DNA from: JABMNT01 sp048262655
Lineage (GTDB): Bacteria > Pseudomonadota > Alphaproteobacteria > Rhodospirillales > Casp-alpha2
Direction: 5' to 3'
DNA length: 64,000 nucleotides
Assembly (NCBI GenBank): GCA_048262655.1
Contig: JBLXEY010000007.1
Location: 278,388 to 342,387, forward strand
A model generated the notes under the pieces. The model was not told the DNA's origin. It saw only the letters and a list, made by a program, of their open reading frames with translations, and searched no databases. Both the position numbers and the translations under genes were made by a program. Positions 53,197 to 61,658 of the stretch are shown piece by piece. Numbering within the stretch: position 1 is the stretch's first letter; every line of letters starts with the position of its first letter.

Positions 53197-54102
53197 TCAA
53201 TAAATTTCGGGGACCTGGAGTTCATCTGGCAAGATTTTCCGCTCATAATTGGGATTGAAAACGCGATCTGGCAAATGAATGGGCTGATGGGGGACTTCTT
53301 CGTAGGGGATCTGCTGGAGTAAATGATGAATGGTATTAAGGCGCGCGCGTTTTTTATCGTTCCCTTCCACAATAAACCAAGGCGCTTCCTGAATATTTGT
53401 GCGTTCGAAGGTTTCTTCCTTCGCCAAGGTATAACTCTCCCAACGCACACGGGATTCAAGATCCATAGGGCTTAGTTTCCATTGGCGAACCGGGTCATGA
53501 ATGCGCATCAGGAACCGCAGTTGTTGTTCCTGATCGGTGATCGAGAACCAGTATTTAATGAGGATGATGCCGGAACGCACGAGGTTACGCTCAAACTCGG
53601 GCACATCACGAAAAAAACCTTCGACCTGTTCGGGAGAAGCAAACTCCATGACCCGCTCGACCCCGGCCCGGTTGTACCAGGACCGATCGAACAGGACGAT
53701 TTCGCCGCCGGATGGAAGGTGCGGCACATATCGCTGGAAGTACCACTGAGACTTTTCCTGTTCCGTGGGCGCTGACAGCGCAGCCACGCGGCAGACGCGC
53801 GGGTTGAGGCGCTGCGTTATGCGTTTGATGACACCGCCTTTGCCTGCTGCGTCCCGACCCTCAAAAATGACGACAATTTTCGCTTTGCTATGTACAACCC
53901 AGTCTTGAAGTTTCACAAGTTCGGTTTGCAGCCGCAAAAGCTCTCGAAAATAGACACGTCGGCCCAAAGTGGATTTGTGTTTCTGGTCGACGATTTGGCG
54001 AAGCTCACGCGATATTCGAACATCGTCGATCTCCATCTCGAGTTCTTCGTCAAAGATGTCTTGTAATTCGTCATCAAGCCAATCGGACTCTTCATCGTTC
54101 AT
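53197..54102 (-). CDS. ppk2: Polyphosphate kinase 2 (PPK2 family)
   Basis: This 301-aa soluble kinase transfers phosphate between polyphosphate and nucleotides. It has an acidic N-terminus, then Walker A EGRDAAGKGG near residues 81-90, lid module RSWYNRAGVERVMEF near 145-159, and YWFSITDQEQQLRF with DPVRQWKLSPMD near 205. This arrangement fits one-domain class I PPK2 enzymes that favour nucleoside diphosphates. The start is ATG 54102, preceded by GAAGG; an ATG at 54120 would add six residues. Adjacent NUDIX genes may be coincidental. Confidence 0.93.
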   Translation of the reverse strand: MNDEESDWLDDELQDIFDEELEMEIDDVRISRELRQIVDQKHKSTLGRRVYFRELLRLQTELVKLQDWVVHSKAKIVVIFEGRDAAGKGGVIKRITQRLNPRVCRVAALSAPTEQEKSQWYFQRYVPHLPSGGEIVLFDRSWYNRAGVERVMEFASPEQVEGFFRDVPEFERNLVRSGIILIKYWFSITDQEQQLRFLMRIHDPVRQWKLSPMDLESRVRWESYTLAKEETFERTNIQEAPWFIVEGNDKKRARLNTIHHLLQQIPYEEVPHQPIHLPDRVFNPNYERKILPDELQVPEIY

Positions 54103-54250
54103 CGTTCTGCCTTCAGTCATACCGGATGGTGAGGACGCCTTTGAGGAGAAAGATGATAATCCATCTGTCCCTGAAACATAGTGACAGTTTCTTTGCAGTG
54201 CGTTCCGGTGTGCTTTTGGCAGCGTGATTAAACGAATAAGCGTCGGAAAA

Positions 54251-55219
54251 TTACATCAACCCGGCTTCCTTGTAATAGGCCACTGCTCCTGGATGCAAAG
54301 GGGCGGTATGGCGATGACTTATCATTTCCTTCATATCCAGAAATTTTAAAGCCTGATGTGCGTTTTTGAATTTTTTGAAATCTTTAAAGACACTTTTGAC
54401 AACTGTATAGACGGCTTCTTTGCTGACCTTGGAGGAAGATACCAGTGTCGCACTGAGCCCAAGTGTCTGGATATTGCGCATCATATTCTTGTAGGTGCCC
54501 GAGCGAATGCTAACGCGCGAATAATAAGGTTTTGACTTGATCATCCGCTCAACGCCTTTTCCGGCAATGCCGACAAGCACTGCATTACACTTTTGCGTCA
54601 AATCCTTGACCATTTTCGAGGGATGGCCGACCGTAAGGACCATCGCATCAATGCTCCCATTGCAAAAGGCCCGGGCACTCTCTTTAAGGGGCATTTGGCT
54701 ATGGGCAGAAAACGTTTTGTAATTCCATTTCAAGGCGCCAAGAACTGCGTCCAGCGTTCCACGATGGCCGGAACCCGGTTCACCAATATTGACACGCCGC
54801 TTGGCCAGGCCGTTAAAGTCGGAGATGCCTGATTTGGCGCGAACGATAATTGAAAAAGGTTCCGAGTGAAGTGCAAAAAGTGAACGCAGGTTTTTGTTTG
54901 CGCCGGCTGATTTGAACTTTGAGGTACCTTTGTAACTGTGGTGCTGCCAGTCCGATTGGGCGATGGCGAGCTGAAACTTACCCTGCTGGACGCCATTCAG
55001 GTTGAAGATTGACCCTGCTGTGGTCTGCTCTTTGCACGCGATACCCGACTTACGGCTTGTTTTATTCGTCAATTTGCAAATGGCGCGACCAATTGGATAG
55101 TAGGCGCCTCCTTTACTTCCGGTTCCGATTGCAAGTGTCTGCTTCTCCGCAGCCAAAGATGAACCTGTCGGATATCCCAACGCCACTAGACCTAGAAATA
55201 CAAAAATTTTTTTAAACAT
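54251..55219 (-). CDS. TAXI family TRAP transporter solute-binding protein
   Basis: This 322-aa exported protein has a Sec signal peptide (about 1-24, ending SSLAA). The TAXI landmarks are IGTGSKGGAYYPIGRAIC near 31-48, FQLAIAQSDWQHH near 78-90, and SLFALHSEPFSIIVRAKSGI (residues about 108-127). The start is ATG 55219 after GGGGAAG. TAXI proteins deliver ligands such as glutamate or other acids to fused TRAP permeases. No TRAP permease is adjacent, so it is an orphan binding protein here. Confidence 0.9.
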   Translation of the reverse strand: MFKKIFVFLGLVALGYPTGSSLAAEKQTLAIGTGSKGGAYYPIGRAICKLTNKTSRKSGIACKEQTTAGSIFNLNGVQQGKFQLAIAQSDWQHHSYKGTSKFKSAGANKNLRSLFALHSEPFSIIVRAKSGISDFNGLAKRRVNIGEPGSGHRGTLDAVLGALKWNYKTFSAHSQMPLKESARAFCNGSIDAMVLTVGHPSKMVKDLTQKCNAVLVGIAGKGVERMIKSKPYYSRVSIRSGTYKNMMRNIQTLGLSATLVSSSKVSKEAVYTVVKSVFKDFKKFKNAHQALKFLDMKEMISHRHTAPLHPGAVAYYKEAGLM

Positions 55220-55303
55220 CGGCTTCCCCATATGTTACCCGTTACAATCGTACTTCGAATCGATTTTTATATCAAATCGTCGATTGTGAAGGCGAAATTG
55301 GGC

Positions 55304-56668
55304 TTATCTTTCGCGGAAACCGGTCTTCACAGAACTTACAATCGGCTTCAACAAATAATCGAGAAGCGTTTTACGCCCCGTTTTGATGTCGACCTGGACC
55401 GTCATGCCCGGCAAAATTTTGTTGCGATCCGGATCATTACCGACATACGTGCGATCCAGGGCTACTATTCCTTTGTAATAGGGATCACCTTGTTCATCCA
55501 GGAATGTCGTCGCCGAGATCTCTCTAATTTCTCCTGAAATACCGCCATACCGGGCAAAATCGTATGTCGAGACTTTGACGGTCGTCGGTTGTCCAATCTC
55601 AATGTGACCCACATCGCGCGTGGTTATGCGGGTCTCAATGACAAGTTCTTCGTCAAGGGGAACAATCTCCAAAATCACAGCGCCCGCCGGAATAACGCCG
55701 CCGTTTGTATGTACTTTTAGCCCTTTAATAATACCGTGAATGGGGGATGGGATTTCCAGTCGACGAACCCTGTCATAGAGTTTGCTGAGCGACGAGTTCA
55801 CCTGGGCAAGCTCATTGGTGACAACACCCATCTGTGTTAACGCCTGCTCCTTTTCGTTGGTATCCAACTCGCGCAGTTTATTGCGTGATTCCGCAAGGCT
55901 TTCGGCCGTTCTACGTCGATCTACGATGAGTTTTGAAAGCTCACCCCGCGCATCGTTTACTTGGCGCTTGATGTCCAGGTAAACGATTTTAGACGTCAGG
56001 CCCTTTTTGTATAAGTCCTCGCGGAGTAAAAGTTCTTCAAGCAGAATATCGGCATTGTTGGAAAGTGTTTCTTCACTTTCCTCTAATAGCGCCAGTTCCT
56101 GTTTTTTTTGTTCAATCTGGGCGATGATGACCTCTCGGCGCTTTTGAGAAGCATCCAACTGGCTTTGGTAAATGGTGTATTGATCATCGACCAGGCTTTT
56201 GTATTCGTCGCCAACGAATGAAAAGTCTGGTTCTCTATTGGTTCCAACAGCGCGAAAGCGCTCTGCCTGCAAGTCAAGACCGGCTTGGCGGGCTTTCATT
56301 TGATTGAGCTCTGTCGCCGCCCCGGAAGCTTCTAGGCGGATTAAAACTTGTTCGGCATCAACTTCCTCGCCTTCGGATACCAATATCTCCTCAATGATCC
56401 CGCCTTCCAGGTGCTGTATTGATTGTACCTGCCCTGTGGGGACGATTTCACCCGAGGTAACAGCCACTTCATCGACATTTGTCCATTGTGCCCAGGCAAG
56501 GAAAATGACCACTACAGCACAGATGACAATCATTGCTGCGCGAATTAAATTGGAACTTCCGGCCTCTTCAAGGATGACGGACTGCGCCAGAAACCGTGTC
56601 TGCCGGTCACCACGGCGGATCTTTTTCGGCTCCGCCATCTCTTCGCTGGGTATTGCCAATTCGTTCAC
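55304..56668 (-). CDS. HlyD family type I secretion adaptor
   Basis: This 454-aa membrane fusion protein bridges the inner-membrane ABC transporter and an outer-membrane TolC-type channel. One transmembrane helix (about 43-62) is followed by the TSGEIVPTGQVQSIQHLEGG entry motif, long coiled-coil arms (about 110-300) and the C-terminal domain with IHGIIKGLKVHTNGGVI and PGMTVQVDIKTG. I place the start at GTG 56668, preceded by TGAGGA and seven bases after the ABC stop codon. The open frame continues to 56743 but overlaps that gene. Confidence 0.92.
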   Translation of the reverse strand: MNELAIPSEEMAEPKKIRRGDRQTRFLAQSVILEEAGSSNLIRAAMIVICAVVVIFLAWAQWTNVDEVAVTSGEIVPTGQVQSIQHLEGGIIEEILVSEGEEVDAEQVLIRLEASGAATELNQMKARQAGLDLQAERFRAVGTNREPDFSFVGDEYKSLVDDQYTIYQSQLDASQKRREVIIAQIEQKKQELALLEESEETLSNNADILLEELLLREDLYKKGLTSKIVYLDIKRQVNDARGELSKLIVDRRRTAESLAESRNKLRELDTNEKEQALTQMGVVTNELAQVNSSLSKLYDRVRRLEIPSPIHGIIKGLKVHTNGGVIPAGAVILEIVPLDEELVIETRITTRDVGHIEIGQPTTVKVSTYDFARYGGISGEIREISATTFLDEQGDPYYKGIVALDRTYVGNDPDRNKILPGMTVQVDIKTGRKTLLDYLLKPIVSSVKTGFRER

Positions 56669-56675
56669 GGCGTCC

Positions 56676-59552
56676 TCACAGGAAATCTTTAGGCATTTGA
56701 GATAGGACTTCTTCGGCTGGACCGAAAGCCCGGACGTTTCCATAATCGAGCCAGACGATTTTGTCCGACAATTTCAGGTGACTGGGGCGGTGGGTGACGA
56801 TCAGGCATGTCGTATCTCCGCGCATTTCGTTTATCATCCTCATAAATGCCTGATCTCCCTCAAAGTCCAGCCCGTTACCCGGTTCATCAAACAGCATAAT
56901 CGGTGCTCGCTTTAAGTATCCACGCGCAAGGTTAAGACGTTGTAAAAGACTGGTCGGCATTTGTCCGCCACCAGAATCACCGATCCGAACCTCAAAACCC
57001 TGGCGCTGCCATTTGCCAGACCCTTGTTTTAACGCATCGACATCTTCAAGAACACCGGCCTTATAACAGGCCCAACGCATATCCTCGTCTGTCGCTGTTG
57101 GGTGGGACAGTCTGAGATTCTGAGCGATCGTCCCATAAAAGAACTCCTGTGACTGCGGCACATAGGCAACGGCGTGCCGCAATTCAACGGCATCCATTTG
57201 CCGGATATCCTGGTTGTCTATGCGAATGCTGCCCGCTTGCGCCTGATACATGCCGACAATCAATTTGAGGACCGTTGATTTTCCGGATCCGTTCCCACCG
57301 ACAATCGTGACCACTTCACCGGGGTCGACCTCAAAGGTTACACCAACAAGGGCCGGATCCGCTTCCGGGCTATAGCGCAGTGAAACACGGTTAAAACTGA
57401 CAAACCCCTCCATTCTTTTAATGGGGTTCAATTTCGAATGCTGGTCTCGTTCCGCGCGGATATTCATCAGATTATTGATCTGTCCGATACTCGCTTTTAC
57501 CTGTGTAATCCGGGACATGGAAACAAACGCCGTCTGTAACGGCCCGAGGACGCGCCAGACAAGCATCATTGATGCTACCAAACCACCAATCGACATTTCA
57601 CCATTGATGATCCTAAAGACGCCAAACACAATGGTTCCAACACCGGCACCCACCATTAAAACATGCGACATTGTCTGAACGACGGATGAATACTGCGACG
57701 CGGAAAAGCCGTTTAGGGCCGCTTTCGCAGACAGGGTCCGATACCGTTCCAACCAGACAGCTTCGGCCCCACAATATTTAACCGCACGCATGCCTCCCAA
57801 CGTTTCGACAACCAACTCCTGACGACGCGCGCCGGCCCGAGCAGCTTTTCCCACAGCCGCTCTGATCAGCGGAGTCATGACAAGGGTCAAAATTCCATAA
57901 AGCGCGATCATGATGATTGGCACGAACGCGACAGGTCCGCCAAGGTAAGCGATGACAACGATAAAGATGACAACAAACGGCAACTCGAATAAGGTCAGCG
58001 CCATCGGGCCGGTGAAAAAATCCCGGATCGTCTCGAAATCCTTAATTCGCGCAACCTGTGCACCAATCGTCGCCCGCTCTGTCAGAGCTGGCGGCAAGAA
58101 CAGGATTTTGTGAAAAATGGCAATGCCGACGATATTGTCCAGTCGCGCCCCAATATGTGCCAAAATTCGGGTCCGGTAGTATCTGAGGACGAGGTCGCAA
58201 GCAATCGCGATTCCGACACCAACAGCGAAGAAAGCAAGGGTTGGAAGCGAGCCCGTGGCGACTACTTTGTCGTAAACGCCCATAACGAAGAGCGGTGTCG
58301 CCAGCGCCAGAATGTTGAGAAAAAGTGTGAGGCCGAGTGTTTGATAAAACAACGAACGAAACCGTTCCGACACGGCACTGAACCAGCCAACTTTTTGTTG
58401 CGCCGGAATCAGTTCATCTGGATCGACAGGTGACAGAAACAACACCGTTCCGGGGGTGTTTGATCTTGCGATTTCTGCGAAGTCGTTCTTGCCACCGTCA
58501 AAAACTTTTAAACGTGTTTGCTGCAGGCTTAAGAGAAGCATTGCGTCTCCGTCGCTTGGAAGGAAGACACATGGGAATAACCGGGGATCGATTTTGCCTA
58601 AGCTGATTTTTACCGGGCGGGTTTCATAGTGCAGCGTCGCCATAATATTGCGGAACGACGTTAGGTCGATATTGTCGACAAAATGCGGCACGGCTTCGGC
58701 AACGTGTCGGGGGTCACCCCGCCAATGCAAAGCCTCCAGCAACGGTACAATAAGGTTCGAAAGGTCGGTTGCGCTTTTGAGCGCGGCGAGTTCTCCCCTG
58801 CCCCGGTCGTTGTTTTCTCGAAAGGCGGGCTCTTTTGGGGGCGGAGGCAAGTCCGGCGGCGAGCCTTCAGATGGCGGCGTTGCAGGTGGAACAGTGCCGC
58901 TTCCCGATACCTCTTGAGGCGACGGTGCTGCCGGACGCGTCGGCTGTGGCGGAACTGGTGGTTTTGTATCTTCGGCTGGGCGCGTGGTCTCGGTACGTGC
59001 AGCTGTGTCTCCTGATCCCGCATCTTCGGAAGCTTTGCGCTGAGGTTTCGGCGGCGTTGGTTTGGGCGGGGGCGCAATGGGCCGAGACGCGCTGTTTTCT
59101 GACTCGCCATCGGTTTTTGGCTTGTCCGTTTCTGGCGTTTTGGCTTGTTCTTGTTCCTGACGCTTTCTAAGCCGGGGCGGCAGTCGTTTCGCCACATCGG
59201 GTTTATCGGCCTGCGTGGCGTCTCTTCCTGCCGGAGTCCCAGGTGCGGGTGGTTTAGGCGGAACGACGCCGGCGTCTTCGGCCGGCGGCGATTTAACAAG
59301 CGGCGGTGGCGCCCTTTCTGGTTCAGGCGCCTGAGGGGGTTCAGGCATTGTGCGTTTTGGCGCAATTGGCTCAAAAAGACCGTTTCCATCGGCGACGGCG
59401 AGGTCTGATATCGGATCTGGTAGTCTGCGTGCTTCGTCCGAACCGTTCTCTTTTTTTGCTTTAGGCGCAGCAAGCGGACCTGTAATCGCCTGCCCAGGTG
59501 AATCGAGGGGGGATTCGTCGAACGCTTCGAGTTTGGAAAGGATTTTACTCAT
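56676..59552 (-). CDS. Type I secretion ABC permease/ATPase with long Pro-rich N-terminus
   Basis: This 958-aa half-transporter has a disordered Pro/Glu/Lys-rich N-terminus (about 60-245) and a C39-like domain without the catalytic Cys (about 255-385). Six transmembrane helices follow (about 405-700), and then an ATPase domain with Walker A GGNGSGKST, Walker B IMLFDEPG and an H-loop His near 921. The C-loop reads MPTSL where LSGGQ is expected. It lies between the 58-codon ORF and hlyD. It probably pairs with the product of 59741-61486. The secreted substrate and TolC partner are not in the window. Confidence 0.9.
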   Translation of the reverse strand: MSKILSKLEAFDESPLDSPGQAITGPLAAPKAKKENGSDEARRLPDPISDLAVADGNGLFEPIAPKRTMPEPPQAPEPERAPPPLVKSPPAEDAGVVPPKPPAPGTPAGRDATQADKPDVAKRLPPRLRKRQEQEQAKTPETDKPKTDGESENSASRPIAPPPKPTPPKPQRKASEDAGSGDTAARTETTRPAEDTKPPVPPQPTRPAAPSPQEVSGSGTVPPATPPSEGSPPDLPPPPKEPAFRENNDRGRGELAALKSATDLSNLIVPLLEALHWRGDPRHVAEAVPHFVDNIDLTSFRNIMATLHYETRPVKISLGKIDPRLFPCVFLPSDGDAMLLLSLQQTRLKVFDGGKNDFAEIARSNTPGTVLFLSPVDPDELIPAQQKVGWFSAVSERFRSLFYQTLGLTLFLNILALATPLFVMGVYDKVVATGSLPTLAFFAVGVGIAIACDLVLRYYRTRILAHIGARLDNIVGIAIFHKILFLPPALTERATIGAQVARIKDFETIRDFFTGPMALTLFELPFVVIFIVVIAYLGGPVAFVPIIMIALYGILTLVMTPLIRAAVGKAARAGARRQELVVETLGGMRAVKYCGAEAVWLERYRTLSAKAALNGFSASQYSSVVQTMSHVLMVGAGVGTIVFGVFRIINGEMSIGGLVASMMLVWRVLGPLQTAFVSMSRITQVKASIGQINNLMNIRAERDQHSKLNPIKRMEGFVSFNRVSLRYSPEADPALVGVTFEVDPGEVVTIVGGNGSGKSTVLKLIVGMYQAQAGSIRIDNQDIRQMDAVELRHAVAYVPQSQEFFYGTIAQNLRLSHPTATDEDMRWACYKAGVLEDVDALKQGSGKWQRQGFEVRIGDSGGGQMPTSLLQRLNLARGYLKRAPIMLFDEPGNGLDFEGDQAFMRMINEMRGDTTCLIVTHRPSHLKLSDKIVWLDYGNVRAFGPAEEVLSQMPKDFL

Positions 59553-59567
59553 GAGACCGGCATTTCA

Positions 59568-59744
59568 TCATAATTGAACACCGTCTGCCCGGTGCACAGC
59601 GTGCGTATCGGGTTTTTGCCGACGAAAGAGCGCACGCAATGGTTTTCGCGTGCTGGGCGCTGCTATGGTGGTCTCTGTTTTGAGGGCCTCAACGTCAACA
59701 GGTTCGTCAATGGCTTCTATCTTGAGCAGTTTTGGTTCAATCAT
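59568..59744 (-). CDS. Small coupled ORF inside the type I secretion operon
   Basis: This 58-codon frame is below common gene-calling limits. Its ATG overlaps the stop codon of the upstream ABC gene as ATGA (59741-59744), which strongly suggests translation, and it ends 15 bases before the next ABC gene. The product starts MIEPKLLKIEAIDEP, has an acidic N-terminal half and a basic second half (RKPLRALFRRQKPD), and no signal peptide or membrane helix. I recognise no family. Confidence 0.55.
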   Translation of the reverse strand: MIEPKLLKIEAIDEPVDVEALKTETTIAAPSTRKPLRALFRRQKPDTHAVHRADGVQL

Positions 59745-61486
59745 GCGGGAACCACCTTGCCTGGCTGTTGACCCAATTGATCGGTCTGCCCGCCTCGTTC
59801 CACCAGCGAAGAATCGACGATATCGTAAATCCGGTCAGCAAGATTGAGCATCGATGGTCGAGGGGTTACCAAAACCAAGGTGACCCGGCCTTTTAAGCGC
59901 TCTAAAAGGCCGCGTAACATGGCGTCTCCAGCGCCATCCATTGCGGCATTGGCTTCGTCAAACAAAAGAATTCGCGGTTTGTCGACCAAGGCTCTGGCAA
60001 TGGCGATCCTTTGTTTTATGCCGCGCGGCATTTTGTCCCCCGCCCCGTCGCCCACGGGTGTGTCATAACCTTGGGGCATTTGTGCGACCACAGAATCAAG
60101 TCCTAGCAATTTTGACATATCCATGGCGTCCGGAATTTTGTCATCCCTGAACATTGTCAAATTTTCGAGCAGAGTGCCGTTAAACATAACGCCCTCTTGC
60201 GGAAGATATACGGCCTGCTTTCGGATGCTTGAAGCTTGATAATCAAGCAGGTCGTTGCCATCAATTTTTGCCGTTCCTGACGTTGGGGCAAAGACCCCCA
60301 TCATGAGATACAGCAATGTCGACTTGCCGCTCGCATTTTTACCAGAAACACCAATGACTTCACCCGGCTCGACGTGGAGCGAAACATTTTCAAAAATAGG
60401 CGCTAAATCTTCGCCATCCCGGTTCTTTCCAAATGAAAAGGTAACGTTCTCCAGCGTGATCGCCCCTTTGACAGGGGGCAGTTCCGGCAAGCCCGGAGCC
60501 TTCTCAACCCGCATATCAAAAAGTTCTTTAAGGCGTTCCCGTGCCAATTGAATGCTTTGAAAGCGCGTCCAGATGCCGACAGCTTTTTGAAGGGGCTGCA
60601 TCGACCGCCCGGCCAACATCGTACATGCGGCTAGTCCACCAACGGTCAGTTCACCATCGATCACATAAGTTGAACCAAACCCGACGACGCAGAACAGGAC
60701 CAATTGTGAAAAGAGCGCCCCGGAGCTTTGTGCATATGAACTTTGGAGAGCAACCTTATATTCCGCTTCGGCACAGGTCTCTTGCAAACGCTCGTAGCGA
60801 CGCACCATTTGTTCTTCCATGGCCAGACCTTTGACCGTATGGACGCCACCAAGCACTTCGATGATGAAGCTAAACCGTCGATCATCAGCCCCCATGCGCA
60901 GGTTTAGATCCTCGCGAAGTCTCCTGCCGATGATGTAAGCCGTCAAACCGAATGCAATAATCAGAACAACTGGAACCAGAAACAAAAGTCCTGCCAAATA
61001 AGCAACGGCACCGATGTATAAAAAAGCAAACGGCAGATCACACAGGGCCAGCAATGCTTGTCCCGCATAAAAATCTTTTAGCATGTTAAGCGCGTTATAG
61101 CGCTCCAGATGTGCACCAGCGCCTTGTTTTTCGAAATCGATAATCGAGGCGCCGAGGAAGCGTTCAATGGCCGCCGTACCCGCAAGATGATCAAAACGGG
61201 CTCCCATCCAGCCCGTCACATAGGATCTTCCCAACCGGAGCAAGGCTTCCAGGACCAGTGCAACACCAATACCCGTGATGAGGAGGATCAACGTGCCTTC
61301 TGCAGAGTTGGGTATAATTCGGTCATAGACTTGCAGCAATGTGAGCGGCATTGCCAGGGCCAGGACATTGATGAAGACGGACGCAAGCACCAGATCAAAG
61401 GTGCTTCCGGGCATATAGGCAAGTTCGCCCAACTGCCTGGCGCCATCGCTTGTCTGATTGTTTTTACGCCCGAACATACAGCGCAT
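59741..61486 (-). CDS. Type I secretion ABC permease/ATPase, short form with degenerate ATPase motifs
   Basis: This 581-aa half-transporter lacks an N-terminal C39-like domain. Six transmembrane helices (about 30-310) precede an ATPase domain with Walker A GKNASGKST, Q-loop YLPQ and Walker B LLFDEANA. The C-loop reads MPRGI where LSGGQ is expected, and the H-loop His is Pro542 (VTPRPS). These changes suggest it forms a heterodimer with the 958-aa transporter, with one weakened ATP site. It is the first gene of the operon ABC, small ORF, ABC, hlyD. Confidence 0.9.
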   Translation of the reverse strand: MRCMFGRKNNQTSDGARQLGELAYMPGSTFDLVLASVFINVLALAMPLTLLQVYDRIIPNSAEGTLILLITGIGVALVLEALLRLGRSYVTGWMGARFDHLAGTAAIERFLGASIIDFEKQGAGAHLERYNALNMLKDFYAGQALLALCDLPFAFLYIGAVAYLAGLLFLVPVVLIIAFGLTAYIIGRRLREDLNLRMGADDRRFSFIIEVLGGVHTVKGLAMEEQMVRRYERLQETCAEAEYKVALQSSYAQSSGALFSQLVLFCVVGFGSTYVIDGELTVGGLAACTMLAGRSMQPLQKAVGIWTRFQSIQLARERLKELFDMRVEKAPGLPELPPVKGAITLENVTFSFGKNRDGEDLAPIFENVSLHVEPGEVIGVSGKNASGKSTLLYLMMGVFAPTSGTAKIDGNDLLDYQASSIRKQAVYLPQEGVMFNGTLLENLTMFRDDKIPDAMDMSKLLGLDSVVAQMPQGYDTPVGDGAGDKMPRGIKQRIAIARALVDKPRILLFDEANAAMDGAGDAMLRGLLERLKGRVTLVLVTPRPSMLNLADRIYDIVDSSLVERGGQTDQLGQQPGKVVPA

Positions 61487-61601
61487 TGCCCATCGCTGAT
61501 TAGAAATGCCCAGTGCTTAAGAATTTGGCGTCAGCGTGCGCACAAAATTCCCCATCTGTATCCTTACGGGGATTTCCTTAAATTTTCGTTACGGATTGGA
61601 T

Positions 61602-61631
61602 AAAAGGCCTTTTAGATTAATCCTTTAGGCC
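61602..61631 (-). terminator. Possible terminator after the DUF2927 gene
   Basis: On the minus strand GGCCT (plus 61627-61631) and AGGCC (plus 61606-61610) flank a 16-base loop and are followed by TTTT. The stem is only five bases, so it is a weak candidate, about 30 bases past the DUF2927 stop codon. Confidence 0.3.
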
Positions 61632-61658
61632 GTTCGTCATGATGGGTTTACATCGCTG

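Noticed and set aside
58661..59473. A 270-codon minus-strand frame inside the Pro-rich ABC N-terminus
   Set aside because: Its product is only Arg/Pro/Gln low complexity created by the repetitive codons of the real gene read in another frame; no start signal or domain.
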